Shown here: in pieces, positions 25,618-34,062 of the stretch
Layout: each line of letters opens with the position of its first letter
Position numbering within the stretch: position 1 is the first letter of the stretch
Origin: CAZTNW01 sp964614945
GTDB taxonomy: Bacteria; Caldisericota; JANLFM01
Direction of reading: 5' to 3'
DNA length: 64,000 nucleotides
Assembly: GCA_964614945.1 (NCBI GenBank)
Contig: CAZTNW010000001.1
Coordinates: 124,001 to 188,000 of the forward strand
Position numbers and translations under genes: made by a program
Notes under the pieces: model-generated
Databases searched by the model: none
Told to the model about the DNA's origin: nothing
The model's input: only the letters and a program-made list of their open reading frames with translations

Positions 25618-26341
25618 GCTCCCGCTCCTTTCCCAGAACCAAAAAAGCTCTTTCCAGGCTCTGCTCGCCTGCGAGCTGCGTGATCCTCTGCGGATCGTCT
25701 TCAACAAGCAGTTTACCCGATCTGAGCATGGCTAAACGCGTACAGCGCCCAGCTTCCTCAAGATAATGGGTGGATAGGACCAGGGTTACCCCTTCCTGTG
25801 TCACGACCTGAAAATAATTCCAAAAAATTTGCCTGAGTTCCGGATCCACTCCCACGGTGGGCTCATCCAGGATGAGCAACTCCGGCTCATGCAATAGGGC
25901 GCAGGAGAGTGACAATCTCTGGCGCATCCCACCCGATAGCTGATCTACTTTGCTATGTCGGCGCTCGTTTAAATCTACAAGCGCCAGCGCATCGGAGACG
26001 CGCCGCAACCTTTCCTTGCCATGCAGGCCATATATGGAGGAGAAGAAATGAAGGTTTTCCTCCACGGTGAGATCCAGGTAGAGCGCCTCCAGTTGCGGCA
26101 TATAGCCGATTCTCTTTCTCGCATCCGCCCTACCAGGAAGCTGATTGAAGACTAAGGCCTCTCCTGTAGAGGGCTTGAGGAGGCCGGTGAGAATCTTGAT
26201 AAGTGTTGTTTTTCCTGATCCATTTGGTCCCACCAATCCATAGGTGATGCCGCGGGGAATACTCAGAGTAAGGTGGTCCAGGGCAACAATCGAGCCGAAC
26301 CTCTTGGAGAGATCGTTCACCTTAATTACACAATCATCCAT
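25607..26341 (-). CDS. ABC transporter ATP-binding protein
   Basis: The 244-residue ATPase drives the downstream ABC-2 permease. Walker A is GPNGSGKTTL, the signature is LSGGMRQRLS, Walker B is LLILDEPTVGVD and the switch histidine is in LSTHYLEE. The spacing is that of the drug-exporter (CcmA/DrrA) group. Its ATG overlaps the end of tetR by 8 nt (ATGGATGA), and its end overlaps the permease start. These overlaps predict translational coupling of all three genes. Confidence 0.94.
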   Translation of the reverse strand: MDDCVIKVNDLSKRFGSIVALDHLTLSIPRGITYGLVGPNGSGKTTLIKILTGLLKPSTGEALVFNQLPGRADARKRIGYMPQLEALYLDLTVEENLHFFSSIYGLHGKERLRRVSDALALVDLNERRHSKVDQLSGGMRQRLSLSCALLHEPELLILDEPTVGVDPELRQIFWNYFQVVTQEGVTLVLSTHYLEEAGRCTRLAMLRSGKLLVEDDPQRITQLAGEQSLERAFLVLGKEREHVT

Positions 26342-26921
26342 TCTTCCAGCCCTCGAGAAATGTCATAGTTATAGAGGAGGCCGCGCTTTCGGGCTTTATT
26401 TTTAATTCTCCCTCGCTGAGCGAAAGAAAGAGACCGTGAAAGAGCAACATACCCATCCACGTTCGGGCCAGAAACGAGGGATCGGCCTTCTTTATTTCCC
26501 CGCCTTTGATCCTTGAGGCAAAAAAATGTCTCCATTTCTCCAGGCTCGGGATTACGTTCTGAGAAAGAAAAAACACCCTGAAGTCACAATTCGTGGCCAA
26601 CTCGCCTACGATTAGGCGGAGCAACCGCTGGTTATTCTTATCGCTTAAAGCCCTGAACAAGGCAAGCGCGACATCCATCAGCACCTCCCCTGCGCTCTTT
26701 TCTAAAGAAATCACAGGGATTCGGCTGAAAAAGGAACGCTGCTTGATAAGCTCAAGAAATAGCGCGCGCTTGTCCTTGAAATAATAATAGAGGAGGCCAG
26801 GAGAAAGCCCTGCTCGCTCGCTAATCTCTTTGATCGTGGTCCGAGTAAACCCCTTCTCCCCTATCACCTGAATCGCTGCATCGAGAATTCGGTTTACCTT
26901 ATCAGCTCTCGTCATGGTCAT
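26334..26921 (-). CDS. TetR-family transcriptional regulator
   Basis: This 195-residue regulator has the TetR helix-turn-helix at residues about 8-52 (ILDAAIQVIGEKGF, TTIKEISERAGLS, GLLYYYFKDKRAL). The ligand-binding helical core follows. It is the first gene of an operon with an ABC-2 exporter, so it probably represses its own operon until an exported compound binds. A near-palindromic sequence sits right at its start codon. The C-terminal domain gives no clue to the ligand. Confidence 0.92.
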   Translation of the reverse strand: MTMTRADKVNRILDAAIQVIGEKGFTRTTIKEISERAGLSPGLLYYYFKDKRALFLELIKQRSFFSRIPVISLEKSAGEVLMDVALALFRALSDKNNQRLLRLIVGELATNCDFRVFFLSQNVIPSLEKWRHFFASRIKGGEIKKADPSFLARTWMGMLLFHGLFLSLSEGELKIKPESAASSITMTFLEGWKNG

Positions 26922-26922
26922 T

Positions 26923-26940
26923 TGATTGATTATTCAATTA
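26923..26940 (-). promoter_or_regulatory. Candidate TetR operator
   Basis: TGATTGA-TTAT-TCAATTA is an imperfect inverted repeat with one mismatch, immediately upstream of the tetR ATG and within AT-rich sequence suited to a promoter. It would permit autorepression, and perhaps control of the divergent gene. Confidence 0.4.
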
Positions 26941-27052
26941 GCATGATTATCTTCTCCTGTCAAGCGGTCCCTATTAAAAAAGAGAGGCGGTGCTTGTGCA
27001 GAAAGGGAGGAAATGATTGAATCTATTTGAATTCCCAGCGAAGGAGAACATA

Positions 27053-28276
27053 ATGGAAACGATAATTTTCTTGCCGTCCTGGAAAGATCTCATCATGATC
27101 CTCTTCGGGCTCCTGTTAATCTGGGTTTCCATTGTAAAAAAGTACGAACCCCTCTTGCTCCTTCCAATCGGGATTGGAATTATTCTCGTCAATGTACCCC
27201 TCTCTCCTCTGAAGGAAACCGGTTCCATTTTCGATTTTTTCTTTCGTTACGGGATACAGACAGAGATCTTCCCGTTGCTAATCTTCGTCTCTATTGGCGC
27301 TATGATGGATTTTCGCCCGCTCCTGGAAAAGCCCTGGCTCGTCGTTTTCGGCGCTGTCGCCCAGTTCGGTATTTTCGGCACTTTAATCGTGGCTCTGCTC
27401 CTCGGCTTTGACCTCTTCCAATCCGCGTCTATCGGCATCATCGGCAGCGCCGATGGTCCTACCTCGATTTTCGTAGCCAGCAAGCTGGCACCGGAAATAG
27501 TCGGGATCATCACGTTAGCCGCCTATTCCTACATGGCCTTAGTTCCCCTCATTCAACCGCCGATCATGAAGCTACTGACAACCCGCAGGGAGAGAGGCTT
27601 CGTGATGGAATCCGGAATGGTTCGAATAAGCAACGCCCACGTGAGAATCTTCCCCTATATGATCCTGATCCTTTCCTCATTGTTGAGCCCGATGAGCATC
27701 CCCCTGATCGGCTTTCTCATGTTCGGGAACATTCTGACAACATCCGGGGTTACCGATTTATTGGCCAAGTCGGCCAGGGAGACGCTCTCTGGTCTAGTCA
27801 CCCTCTTCTTAGGAATTACCATCGGGGCTACCATGAAGGCAGACCTTTTTCTCCGCCTTGACACCCTGCTTATTTTCGCCCTCGGTCTCCTGGCCTTTGC
27901 TCTGGCGACCGCGGTTGGGGTCCTCGCGGGAAAGCTGCTCTTTTGCTTGGGTGTTAAGGTCAACCCACTGGTCGGTGCAGCAGGCCTGTCCTCCTTCCCT
28001 ATGTCGGCTCGACTGGTTCACCAAATGGGGCAAAAGGAGAACAAGCATAATTACTTGCTGATGCATGCTGCGAGCGCCAATGTCTCCGGCCAAATTGGTT
28101 CTGCTTTGGCTGGCGGTGTGCTCCTGGAGTTCTGCCTGCAGTACGGAAATATTACCAGCATTTCGATGGGCCTGTCTGTCCTTCTTCAGGGTATGGGTCG
28201 GGTCCTACTCGGGCTGGCTCTCATGGGCTTTGTTACCTATCTGCTCAGGCTGCTGTTCCGCAAAAGCGCGGTCTGA
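27053..28276 (+). CDS. Na+-pumping decarboxylase beta subunit (OadB/GcdB type)
   Basis: The 407-residue integral membrane protein couples decarboxylation of biotin-bound carboxylate to sodium export. About nine to eleven hydrophobic helices are visible. The conserved ion-site motif GSADGPTSIF and the late VNPLVGAAGLSSFPMSAR and HAASANVSGQIGSA segments are typical of the family. ATG 27053 follows AAGGAGA at a proper distance; the longer frame from 27017 adds only non-family residues. The alpha (carboxyltransferase), gamma and biotin-carrier subunits are not in this window, so it is unaccompanied here. It may serve a decarboxylase encoded elsewhere. Confidence 0.9.
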   Translation: METIIFLPSWKDLIMILFGLLLIWVSIVKKYEPLLLLPIGIGIILVNVPLSPLKETGSIFDFFFRYGIQTEIFPLLIFVSIGAMMDFRPLLEKPWLVVFGAVAQFGIFGTLIVALLLGFDLFQSASIGIIGSADGPTSIFVASKLAPEIVGIITLAAYSYMALVPLIQPPIMKLLTTRRERGFVMESGMVRISNAHVRIFPYMILILSSLLSPMSIPLIGFLMFGNILTTSGVTDLLAKSARETLSGLVTLFLGITIGATMKADLFLRLDTLLIFALGLLAFALATAVGVLAGKLLFCLGVKVNPLVGAAGLSSFPMSARLVHQMGQKENKHNYLLMHAASANVSGQIGSALAGGVLLEFCLQYGNITSISMGLSVLLQGMGRVLLGLALMGFVTYLLRLLFRKSAV

Positions 28277-28286
28277 CAATTACAAC

Positions 28287-29432
28287 TCAATTGCCCTGAG
28301 CTAAAAACTGGTGTACCTTCTTCAGCCAGGAGATAATCTCAATCCCCTGCGGGCACCGTTCCTCGCATTGTCCGCATTCCACGCATCGATCCGCTCGGTC
28401 TTCGGGAGCGATCCAATCGGAATATACTCCCATCGAGCGATTTTTGTAGTTGTACATGACCGCTTCCATATATAGTTCAAAAATGGCGGCGATCTTCACC
28501 CCTTGTGGACAGGGCTGGCAGTAGCGGCAGCCGGTGCAGCCGAGGGGAGACAATTCCTTGTACTGCTCGCGTACCCGGGAAATCAGGGCAAGTTCTTCCT
28601 CGGTCAGAGAACCTACTCCCGACCTCTCGGCGCTGGCGACATTTTGTTCCACCTGCTCCAGCGTGCTCATCCCGCTCAGCGCCAAGGAGATCTCGGGCTG
28701 GTTCCACACCCATTGCAGCGCCCATTCCGACGGACTGCGCCGAACGAGCGCTTGTTTCCAGAGACTTTCCACTTCCACGGGCAGAACCCTGGGAGAAAGC
28801 AACCCTCCCCGGATTGGCTCCATCGCCACGACGGCCATCCCTTTCGCTGCCGCGTAGAGAAGCCCCTCTCTGCCAGCCTGGTAATCCTCGTCCATGAAGT
28901 TATACTGCATATAGCAGAGGTCGAAATTGTAAGCATCTACAATCTCCTTGAAGGTGGTAAATGGTCCGTGATACGAGAAGCCAAAGTATGGAAAGCGGCC
29001 CTCCCGCATCTTCCTTTCCGCCCACTCGATCACCTCTAATTCCTTCATGCGCGGCCACTCGTTTTGATTGAGGGAATGAAGAAGGTAAAAATCGATTGTC
29101 TCGATCTGAAGCCTCTCCAGCTGTCTATTGAAGTACCGGTCGAAATCCTCTTTCTCCTTCACCAGCCAACAGGGCATTTTTGTCGCCAAACGAACTTTCT
29201 TTCGAAGTTCACCATTGAGCGCATTGCCAATGAAGACCTCCCCCATCTCGCCATGGTAGGAATAAGCGGTATCCACATAATTGACGCCGTGCTCAACTGC
29301 GTAGCTCAGCATTCTCGTGGCATGTTCAATGTCGATTTTTGCCGGATCCCCTGCGAGAATTGGGAGCCGCATGGCTCCGAATCCTAAGGCAGAAGGCTTC
29401 CAGCTCAGCTTTCCAAAACTCCTGTATTGCAT
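28287..29432 (-). CDS. Aldo/keto reductase with C-terminal 4Fe-4S domain
   Basis: This 381-residue oxidoreductase combines a TIM-barrel aldo/keto reductase with a ferredoxin-like tail. The barrel has the catalytic Asp and Tyr region VDTAYSYHG, a lysine in RLATKMP and the histidine in YLLHSL. The tail carries two cysteine groups, CTGCRYCQPCPQG and CVECGQCEERCPQG, suited to two clusters. This architecture is common in strict anaerobes; the substrate is generally unknown. It is convergent with the decarboxylase beta subunit (10 bp between stops) and divergent from the dehydratase activase gene. Confidence 0.92.
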   Translation of the reverse strand: MQYRSFGKLSWKPSALGFGAMRLPILAGDPAKIDIEHATRMLSYAVEHGVNYVDTAYSYHGEMGEVFIGNALNGELRKKVRLATKMPCWLVKEKEDFDRYFNRQLERLQIETIDFYLLHSLNQNEWPRMKELEVIEWAERKMREGRFPYFGFSYHGPFTTFKEIVDAYNFDLCYMQYNFMDEDYQAGREGLLYAAAKGMAVVAMEPIRGGLLSPRVLPVEVESLWKQALVRRSPSEWALQWVWNQPEISLALSGMSTLEQVEQNVASAERSGVGSLTEEELALISRVREQYKELSPLGCTGCRYCQPCPQGVKIAAIFELYMEAVMYNYKNRSMGVYSDWIAPEDRADRCVECGQCEERCPQGIEIISWLKKVHQFLAQGN

Positions 29433-29551
29433 GTGATCTTTTTGTTACTCCTTTTCTTATTCTGAGGGAAGTATAACATGCACCCTCGCGCAGCCTATCC
29501 TGATCGTGGTTATCCATAATTGACAACTCAGGAGTATAATTAGCAGTTGAG

Positions 29552-30520
29552 ATGAAACCTGGCTCTCAAGAGACACCGCTACTGGCTGAGCTTGATGACA
29601 ATGGCAGATCCAGGAAGAGCGTTTCCGGTTTAGTACTCCAGATCATGCATTATTGTCTGCATGATGGTCCCGGGATTCGAACAACCGTCTTTCTTAAGGG
29701 CTGTCCCCTGCGCTGCTGGTGGTGCCACAATCCTGAAAGCCATAAGCCCGAGCGGGAGATGGCTGTATATTCCGAGCGCTGCATTCGCTGCGGCAGATGT
29801 CTAGAAATTTGCCCGGAGAAGGCGATTATCTTCAGCGAAAATACCTATGCGGTGGACACAGGAAAATGTACTCTCTGCGGCGACTGTGCCCGGGCTTGTC
29901 CGGCGGAAGCTCTGCAGCTCATGGGGCGCTCCATGTCCGTCGGGGAAGTCATGCAGGAAGTGGGCAAGGACCGCATCTTCTACGATGAGTCCGACGGAGG
30001 GGCCACTTTCTCCGGAGGAGAACCCTTCATGCAGCCGGCCTTCCTCCTGGCACTCTTGAAGAGCTGCCGAGAGGAGGAAATCTCAACTGCTGTTGATACG
30101 TGCGGCTATGTTGCTTTAGAGATACTGGCAGGGATTAGTCCCTTAGTTGACCTGTTTCTTTTCGACCTGAAATTGATCGATTCGAAGAGGCATGAGCGTT
30201 ACACCGGTGTACCCAATGCGCCGATCCTGAGGAATCTTAAATATTTAGCCTCACGGAAGCGTCTGGTTATCGTCAGGGTTCCAATCATCCCCGGCGTAAA
30301 CGACGATTTAGAGAACATTCACCAGACAGGTGAGTTTATAAATTCTCTCGGCTTAAAACAAATCCACCTCCTCCCCTATCATAGAGCCGGCACGGGCAAA
30401 TACGAGAGATTGCAGAGAGAGTACAAACTGAAAGATATGCTCCCGCCATCAGATGATAAAATAGAGTCAGTGGCTGGTCTACTCCGGCGGATCGGCTTAG
30501 AAGTGAAGATCGGAGGATGA
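29552..30520 (+). CDS. hypE: Glycyl-radical enzyme activase (HypE-like)
   Basis: This 322-residue radical-SAM enzyme installs the glycyl radical on the dehydratase encoded next. The motif KGCPLRCWWCHN supplies the SAM cluster. A ferredoxin insert with two cysteine groups (CIRCGRCLEICP and CTLCGDCARACP) follows, as in activases of non-PFL glycyl-radical enzymes. GGEPFMQP and LLPYHRAGTGKY are family landmarks. The start ATG 29552 has no clear Shine-Dalgarno sequence and gives about 26 residues before the conserved domain. Its stop overlaps the dehydratase ATG by 4 nt. The gene name is inferred from its partner. Confidence 0.88.
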   Translation: MKPGSQETPLLAELDDNGRSRKSVSGLVLQIMHYCLHDGPGIRTTVFLKGCPLRCWWCHNPESHKPEREMAVYSERCIRCGRCLEICPEKAIIFSENTYAVDTGKCTLCGDCARACPAEALQLMGRSMSVGEVMQEVGKDRIFYDESDGGATFSGGEPFMQPAFLLALLKSCREEEISTAVDTCGYVALEILAGISPLVDLFLFDLKLIDSKRHERYTGVPNAPILRNLKYLASRKRLVIVRVPIIPGVNDDLENIHQTGEFINSLGLKQIHLLPYHRAGTGKYERLQREYKLKDMLPPSDDKIESVAGLLRRIGLEVKIGG

Positions 30521-32883
30521 AAAACTTGAACGAGAGAGTGAAAAAACTAAGGCAGGAAAGCATCGAGACGAAGCCGTTCATCTCTCACGAGCGAGCCGTG
30601 CTCATGACTCGTTTCTATAAAGAAGCCAGAGGCCTATCCTCTCCCGTACTTCGAGCGAAGGCTTTTCAATTTGTCCTCGCAAACAAGGAGGTCTGGATTG
30701 GACCCGACGAGTTGATCGTTGGCGAGAGAGGACCGAGCCCCAGGGCTACCCCTACCTTTCCCGAGCTCTGCTGCCATACGCTGAAGGATCTCGAGATTGT
30801 CAATTCGCGCGAAAAAATACCTTTTTCGGTAAGCGAGGAGACCCGCAAGATCTACGAGGAGGAGATAATTCCTTTCTGGCGGGGACGCTCTATTCGCGAT
30901 CTCATTTTCGAGGCAATGACCCCGGAATGGAAATCAGCTTACGAGGCCGGCATCTTCACCGAGTTTATGGAACAGCGAGCCCCGGGGCACACTGTGCTGG
31001 ACGGGAAGATCTATCACCGGGGTTTCATCGACTTTCAGAAGGCTATAGAGAAACAGATAGAGAGCCTGGATTTCAACAACGACCCGGAAGCCTTCGAAAA
31101 GCAGGAACAGCTGAAAGCGATGGCCATTTGTGCCCAGGCGATAATGGATTTCGCTCTCAGGCACGCTCAGCTGGCACGCGTTTTGGCGGAGAAAGAGGGT
31201 GATCCCGGTCGGCGGGAAGAGCTGCTGAAGATCGCAGAAGTTTGCTCGCATGTTCCCGCGAACGCTCCGCGAAATTTTTGGGAAGCCCTGCAGTATTACT
31301 GGTTTATCCATCTTGGCGTAGTTACTGAGCTCAATACCTGGGATTCCTTCTGCCCGGGCCGCCTCGATCAACACCTTTACCCCTTTTACAAGCGGGATCT
31401 GGAAATGGGAAAGTTTACTCTGGATCAGATCAAAGAGCTTCTGCAGTGTTTCTGGATCAAATTCAACAATCAACCTGCTCCTCCCAAGGTAGGAGTGACC
31501 GCCCAGGAAAGCGGCACTTACACCGATTTCTGTAATATCAATCTGGGTGGCCTCAAGCGGGATGGTTCTGACGGCGTAAACGAACTGACCTACGTGTTGC
31601 TGGATGTTATCGACGAGATGCGTTTGCTTCAGCCAAGCACGAATATCCAGCTTTCCAAGAAAAGCCCGGAAAGATTCTTGAAAAGAGCCTGCGAAATCAT
31701 CCGCAAGGGCTGGGGTCAGCCATCTGTTTTCAATGCGGACGAGGTTGTAGAGGAACTTCTCCGTCAGGGAAAGAACGTCGAGGATGCCCGCGAGGGCGGA
31801 ACTTCCGGCTGCGTGGAGACGGGGGCTTTCGGAAAGGAAAGTTACATCCTGACTGGCTACTTGAACCTGGTGAAAATCATGGAGATCGCCCTACACAATG
31901 GTGTTGACCCTCGCAGCGAAAAGAAGATCGGAATAGAAACTGGGGACCCGAGACGCTTCGAGTCGTTCCAGGAATTTTTGAACGCTTTTAAGAAGCAATT
32001 GCACCATTTTGTGGAAATAAAGGTCAGGGGAAGCAACATAATTGAGAAGCTGTTTGCCACTTACATGCCCGCCCCATTTCTCTCCATCCTTATCGACGAC
32101 TGTATATTGAAGGGGAAAGACTACAATGCCGGGGGTGCCCGCTATAACACTTCTTACATCCAGGGGGTCGGCATCGGTACCCTTACAGACAGTTTCTCCG
32201 CTATTGGCTTCCATGTTTTCGATGGAAAAACCATACCGATGAATCAGCTCATAGAGGCTCTCGATCGCAACTTTGAGGATGCCGAGTCACTCCGGCAGAC
32301 TCTTCTAAACAAGACGCCGAGGTACGGGAATGACGATGACCGCGCTGATAATCTGATGGTAGCGCTGTTCAATGCCTTTTACAACGAAGTCAACGGACGC
32401 AAAAATATGAAGGAGGGGGTCTACCGGATCAATATGCTTCCCACTACCTGCCACATTTATTTCGGCGCGGTAACCGGGGCCACTCCCGACGGCAGGAAAT
32501 CCAGTCTGCCGGTATCGGAGGGTATCTCTCCTGTCCAGGGCGCGGACCGCAAGGGTCCTACTGCCGTAATTAAGTCAGCGGCTAAAATGGATCATATCCG
32601 AACGGGGGGAACTCTGCTTAACCAGAAATTCACCCCTCAATTACTCAAGGGAGAGGAAGGTATCAACCAGCTGGCTCACCTCATACGCTCCTACTTCAAG
32701 CTCGACGGGCATCATATCCAGTTTAACGTAGTCAACGCGGAAACCTTACGCCAGGCTCAAGCCCACCCCGAGCAATATCGTGACTTAATTGTCCGTGTTG
32801 CCGGCTACAGCGATTACTTCTGCGACTTGAGTAAGGCTCTACAGGACGAGATCATCGCCAGAACGGAACATAAAGCCTTTTAA
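30517..32883 (+). CDS. hypD: Glycyl-radical dehydratase, trans-4-hydroxy-L-proline dehydratase type
   Basis: This 788-residue glycyl-radical enzyme closely follows trans-4-hydroxyproline dehydratase (HypD), which removes water from hydroxyproline to give pyrroline-5-carboxylate. The radical-relay Cys432 and Glu434 are in SGCVETGAFG and the glycyl-radical Gly763 is in RVAGYSDYF. MEQRAPGHTV, NNQPAPPKVG and LPTTCHIYFG are also characteristic of the HypD branch, and the length fits. The start ATG overlaps the activase stop. A pyrroline-5-carboxylate reductase gene, often adjacent in gut clostridia, is absent from this window. Assignment to HypD over glycerol or propanediol dehydratases is by recalled sequence likeness, not a search. 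Confidence 0.87.
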   Translation: MKNLNERVKKLRQESIETKPFISHERAVLMTRFYKEARGLSSPVLRAKAFQFVLANKEVWIGPDELIVGERGPSPRATPTFPELCCHTLKDLEIVNSREKIPFSVSEETRKIYEEEIIPFWRGRSIRDLIFEAMTPEWKSAYEAGIFTEFMEQRAPGHTVLDGKIYHRGFIDFQKAIEKQIESLDFNNDPEAFEKQEQLKAMAICAQAIMDFALRHAQLARVLAEKEGDPGRREELLKIAEVCSHVPANAPRNFWEALQYYWFIHLGVVTELNTWDSFCPGRLDQHLYPFYKRDLEMGKFTLDQIKELLQCFWIKFNNQPAPPKVGVTAQESGTYTDFCNINLGGLKRDGSDGVNELTYVLLDVIDEMRLLQPSTNIQLSKKSPERFLKRACEIIRKGWGQPSVFNADEVVEELLRQGKNVEDAREGGTSGCVETGAFGKESYILTGYLNLVKIMEIALHNGVDPRSEKKIGIETGDPRRFESFQEFLNAFKKQLHHFVEIKVRGSNIIEKLFATYMPAPFLSILIDDCILKGKDYNAGGARYNTSYIQGVGIGTLTDSFSAIGFHVFDGKTIPMNQLIEALDRNFEDAESLRQTLLNKTPRYGNDDDRADNLMVALFNAFYNEVNGRKNMKEGVYRINMLPTTCHIYFGAVTGATPDGRKSSLPVSEGISPVQGADRKGPTAVIKSAAKMDHIRTGGTLLNQKFTPQLLKGEEGINQLAHLIRSYFKLDGHHIQFNVVNAETLRQAQAHPEQYRDLIVRVAGYSDYFCDLSKALQDEIIARTEHKAF

Positions 32884-32952
32884 TTACAAGCCAGCAAGGC
32901 CCCGGAGTGTTTTCGAGTGGTGGGGTGCGGAGGCTATTCCTGTCTGCAACGA

Positions 32953-34059
32953 TTACTTTTCTCCCTTTACATACGGAACTCCATCAGCCGCCGGTGCTAC
33001 TGCACGACCGACAAAACCAGCGAGAGCCAGGAGAGTAAGGATATAGGGAAGGGACCCGAGCCAGCCACGCGGGATATTCGCTAGCCAGGGATAGGTTGTA
33101 GTAAGAGATTGGATCACATCACCGGCCACTCCGGCCAGAGTGAAGAAGAGAACGGCAAGAAGGGTGTTCAATGGCTTCCACTTGCCGAAGATCATCGCAG
33201 CCAGCGCGATGAAACCCTTTCCTGCAGGCATGTGGTTGTCAAAGATATCTAGCTGTCCGATAGACATCGCTGCTCCAGCAATGGAGCCCAGGATACAGGA
33301 TATAATCACACAAAGGTAGCGGATCAGGTAGACATTCACCCCGAGGGTATCTGCCGCTCGCGGGTGCTCTCCTACAGCTCGAATACGCAGTCCCCACTTA
33401 GTCTTGTAAAGAAGGAAATGAAGGAGAAAGGGAAGGATGAGGGCGAAATACACGAAGATTGTCTGTCCATTTAATGCACCCCAAGCTATCTCTACCAGGA
33501 CATCTATCCTGGTGACAAAGTAGGCGGCAACTGCGGAAATAAGTGCACTAAATAAAAGCCAGAGCAAGCTCGCTTTCTTTTTAAACTTTCTGCGCAGAAG
33601 GGAAAGAAAAGCGAAGGCAGCCAGAAAAATTGCTCCGGCCAGAATCCAAATGGTTGTGGTTTCCGAGATTGTGACACCTTGCGCGAAGGCCGGCACAGAA
33701 GGTGAATGGCCGGTAGTGTTGAAGAACAATTCCAGGAGATAGGTCATTCCCCCCAGAGCGAAAACGTTTATGGCGACGCCGTAGATAATCTGGTCACCTC
33801 TCCAAGTCACGCAGATATAAGCGTGCAAAAATCCCATCAAAATTCCTACACCAACGCCCAGGGCAAGCCCGATCCACGGGTTTCCGGAAAAATAAGAACC
33901 CACAACGGCAAAGAAACCCCCTATACGCATTAAGCCCTCTAAGGCCAAGTTCACCACGCCGGAATTTTCCGTGACCACCGCGCCGAGAGCTGAGATGAGG
34001 ATCGGTGTCCCGAATTGAAGCATGGAGGCTAAGGAAAGTGTAATTATCTGCTCGACCAT
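32953..34059 (-). CDS. ABC importer permease, BMP/nucleoside type (second)
   Basis: This 368-residue permease resembles NupQ/YufQ of the nucleoside importers that use BMP-family binding proteins. Conserved elements include PILISALGAVVTENSGVVN, GLMRIGGFF and WGLRIRAVGEHPRAADTLG (the coupling helix). It is the last gene of a four-gene operon, three bases after the first permease. It is longer than the family's usual ~320 residues because of an additional pair of hydrophobic segments around residues 150-190 (KKKASLLWLLFSALI). The sister permease has a similar insertion. The substrate may be a nucleoside; this is by family only. Confidence 0.88.
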   Translation of the reverse strand: MVEQIITLSLASMLQFGTPILISALGAVVTENSGVVNLALEGLMRIGGFFAVVGSYFSGNPWIGLALGVGVGILMGFLHAYICVTWRGDQIIYGVAINVFALGGMTYLLELFFNTTGHSPSVPAFAQGVTISETTTIWILAGAIFLAAFAFLSLLRRKFKKKASLLWLLFSALISAVAAYFVTRIDVLVEIAWGALNGQTIFVYFALILPFLLHFLLYKTKWGLRIRAVGEHPRAADTLGVNVYLIRYLCVIISCILGSIAGAAMSIGQLDIFDNHMPAGKGFIALAAMIFGKWKPLNTLLAVLFFTLAGVAGDVIQSLTTTYPWLANIPRGWLGSLPYILTLLALAGFVGRAVAPAADGVPYVKGEK

Positions 34060-34062
34060 CGC

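Noticed and set aside
28503..29039. A 178-codon plus-strand reading frame
   Set aside because: It is antisense to the well-supported aldo/keto reductase and has no recognisable motifs.
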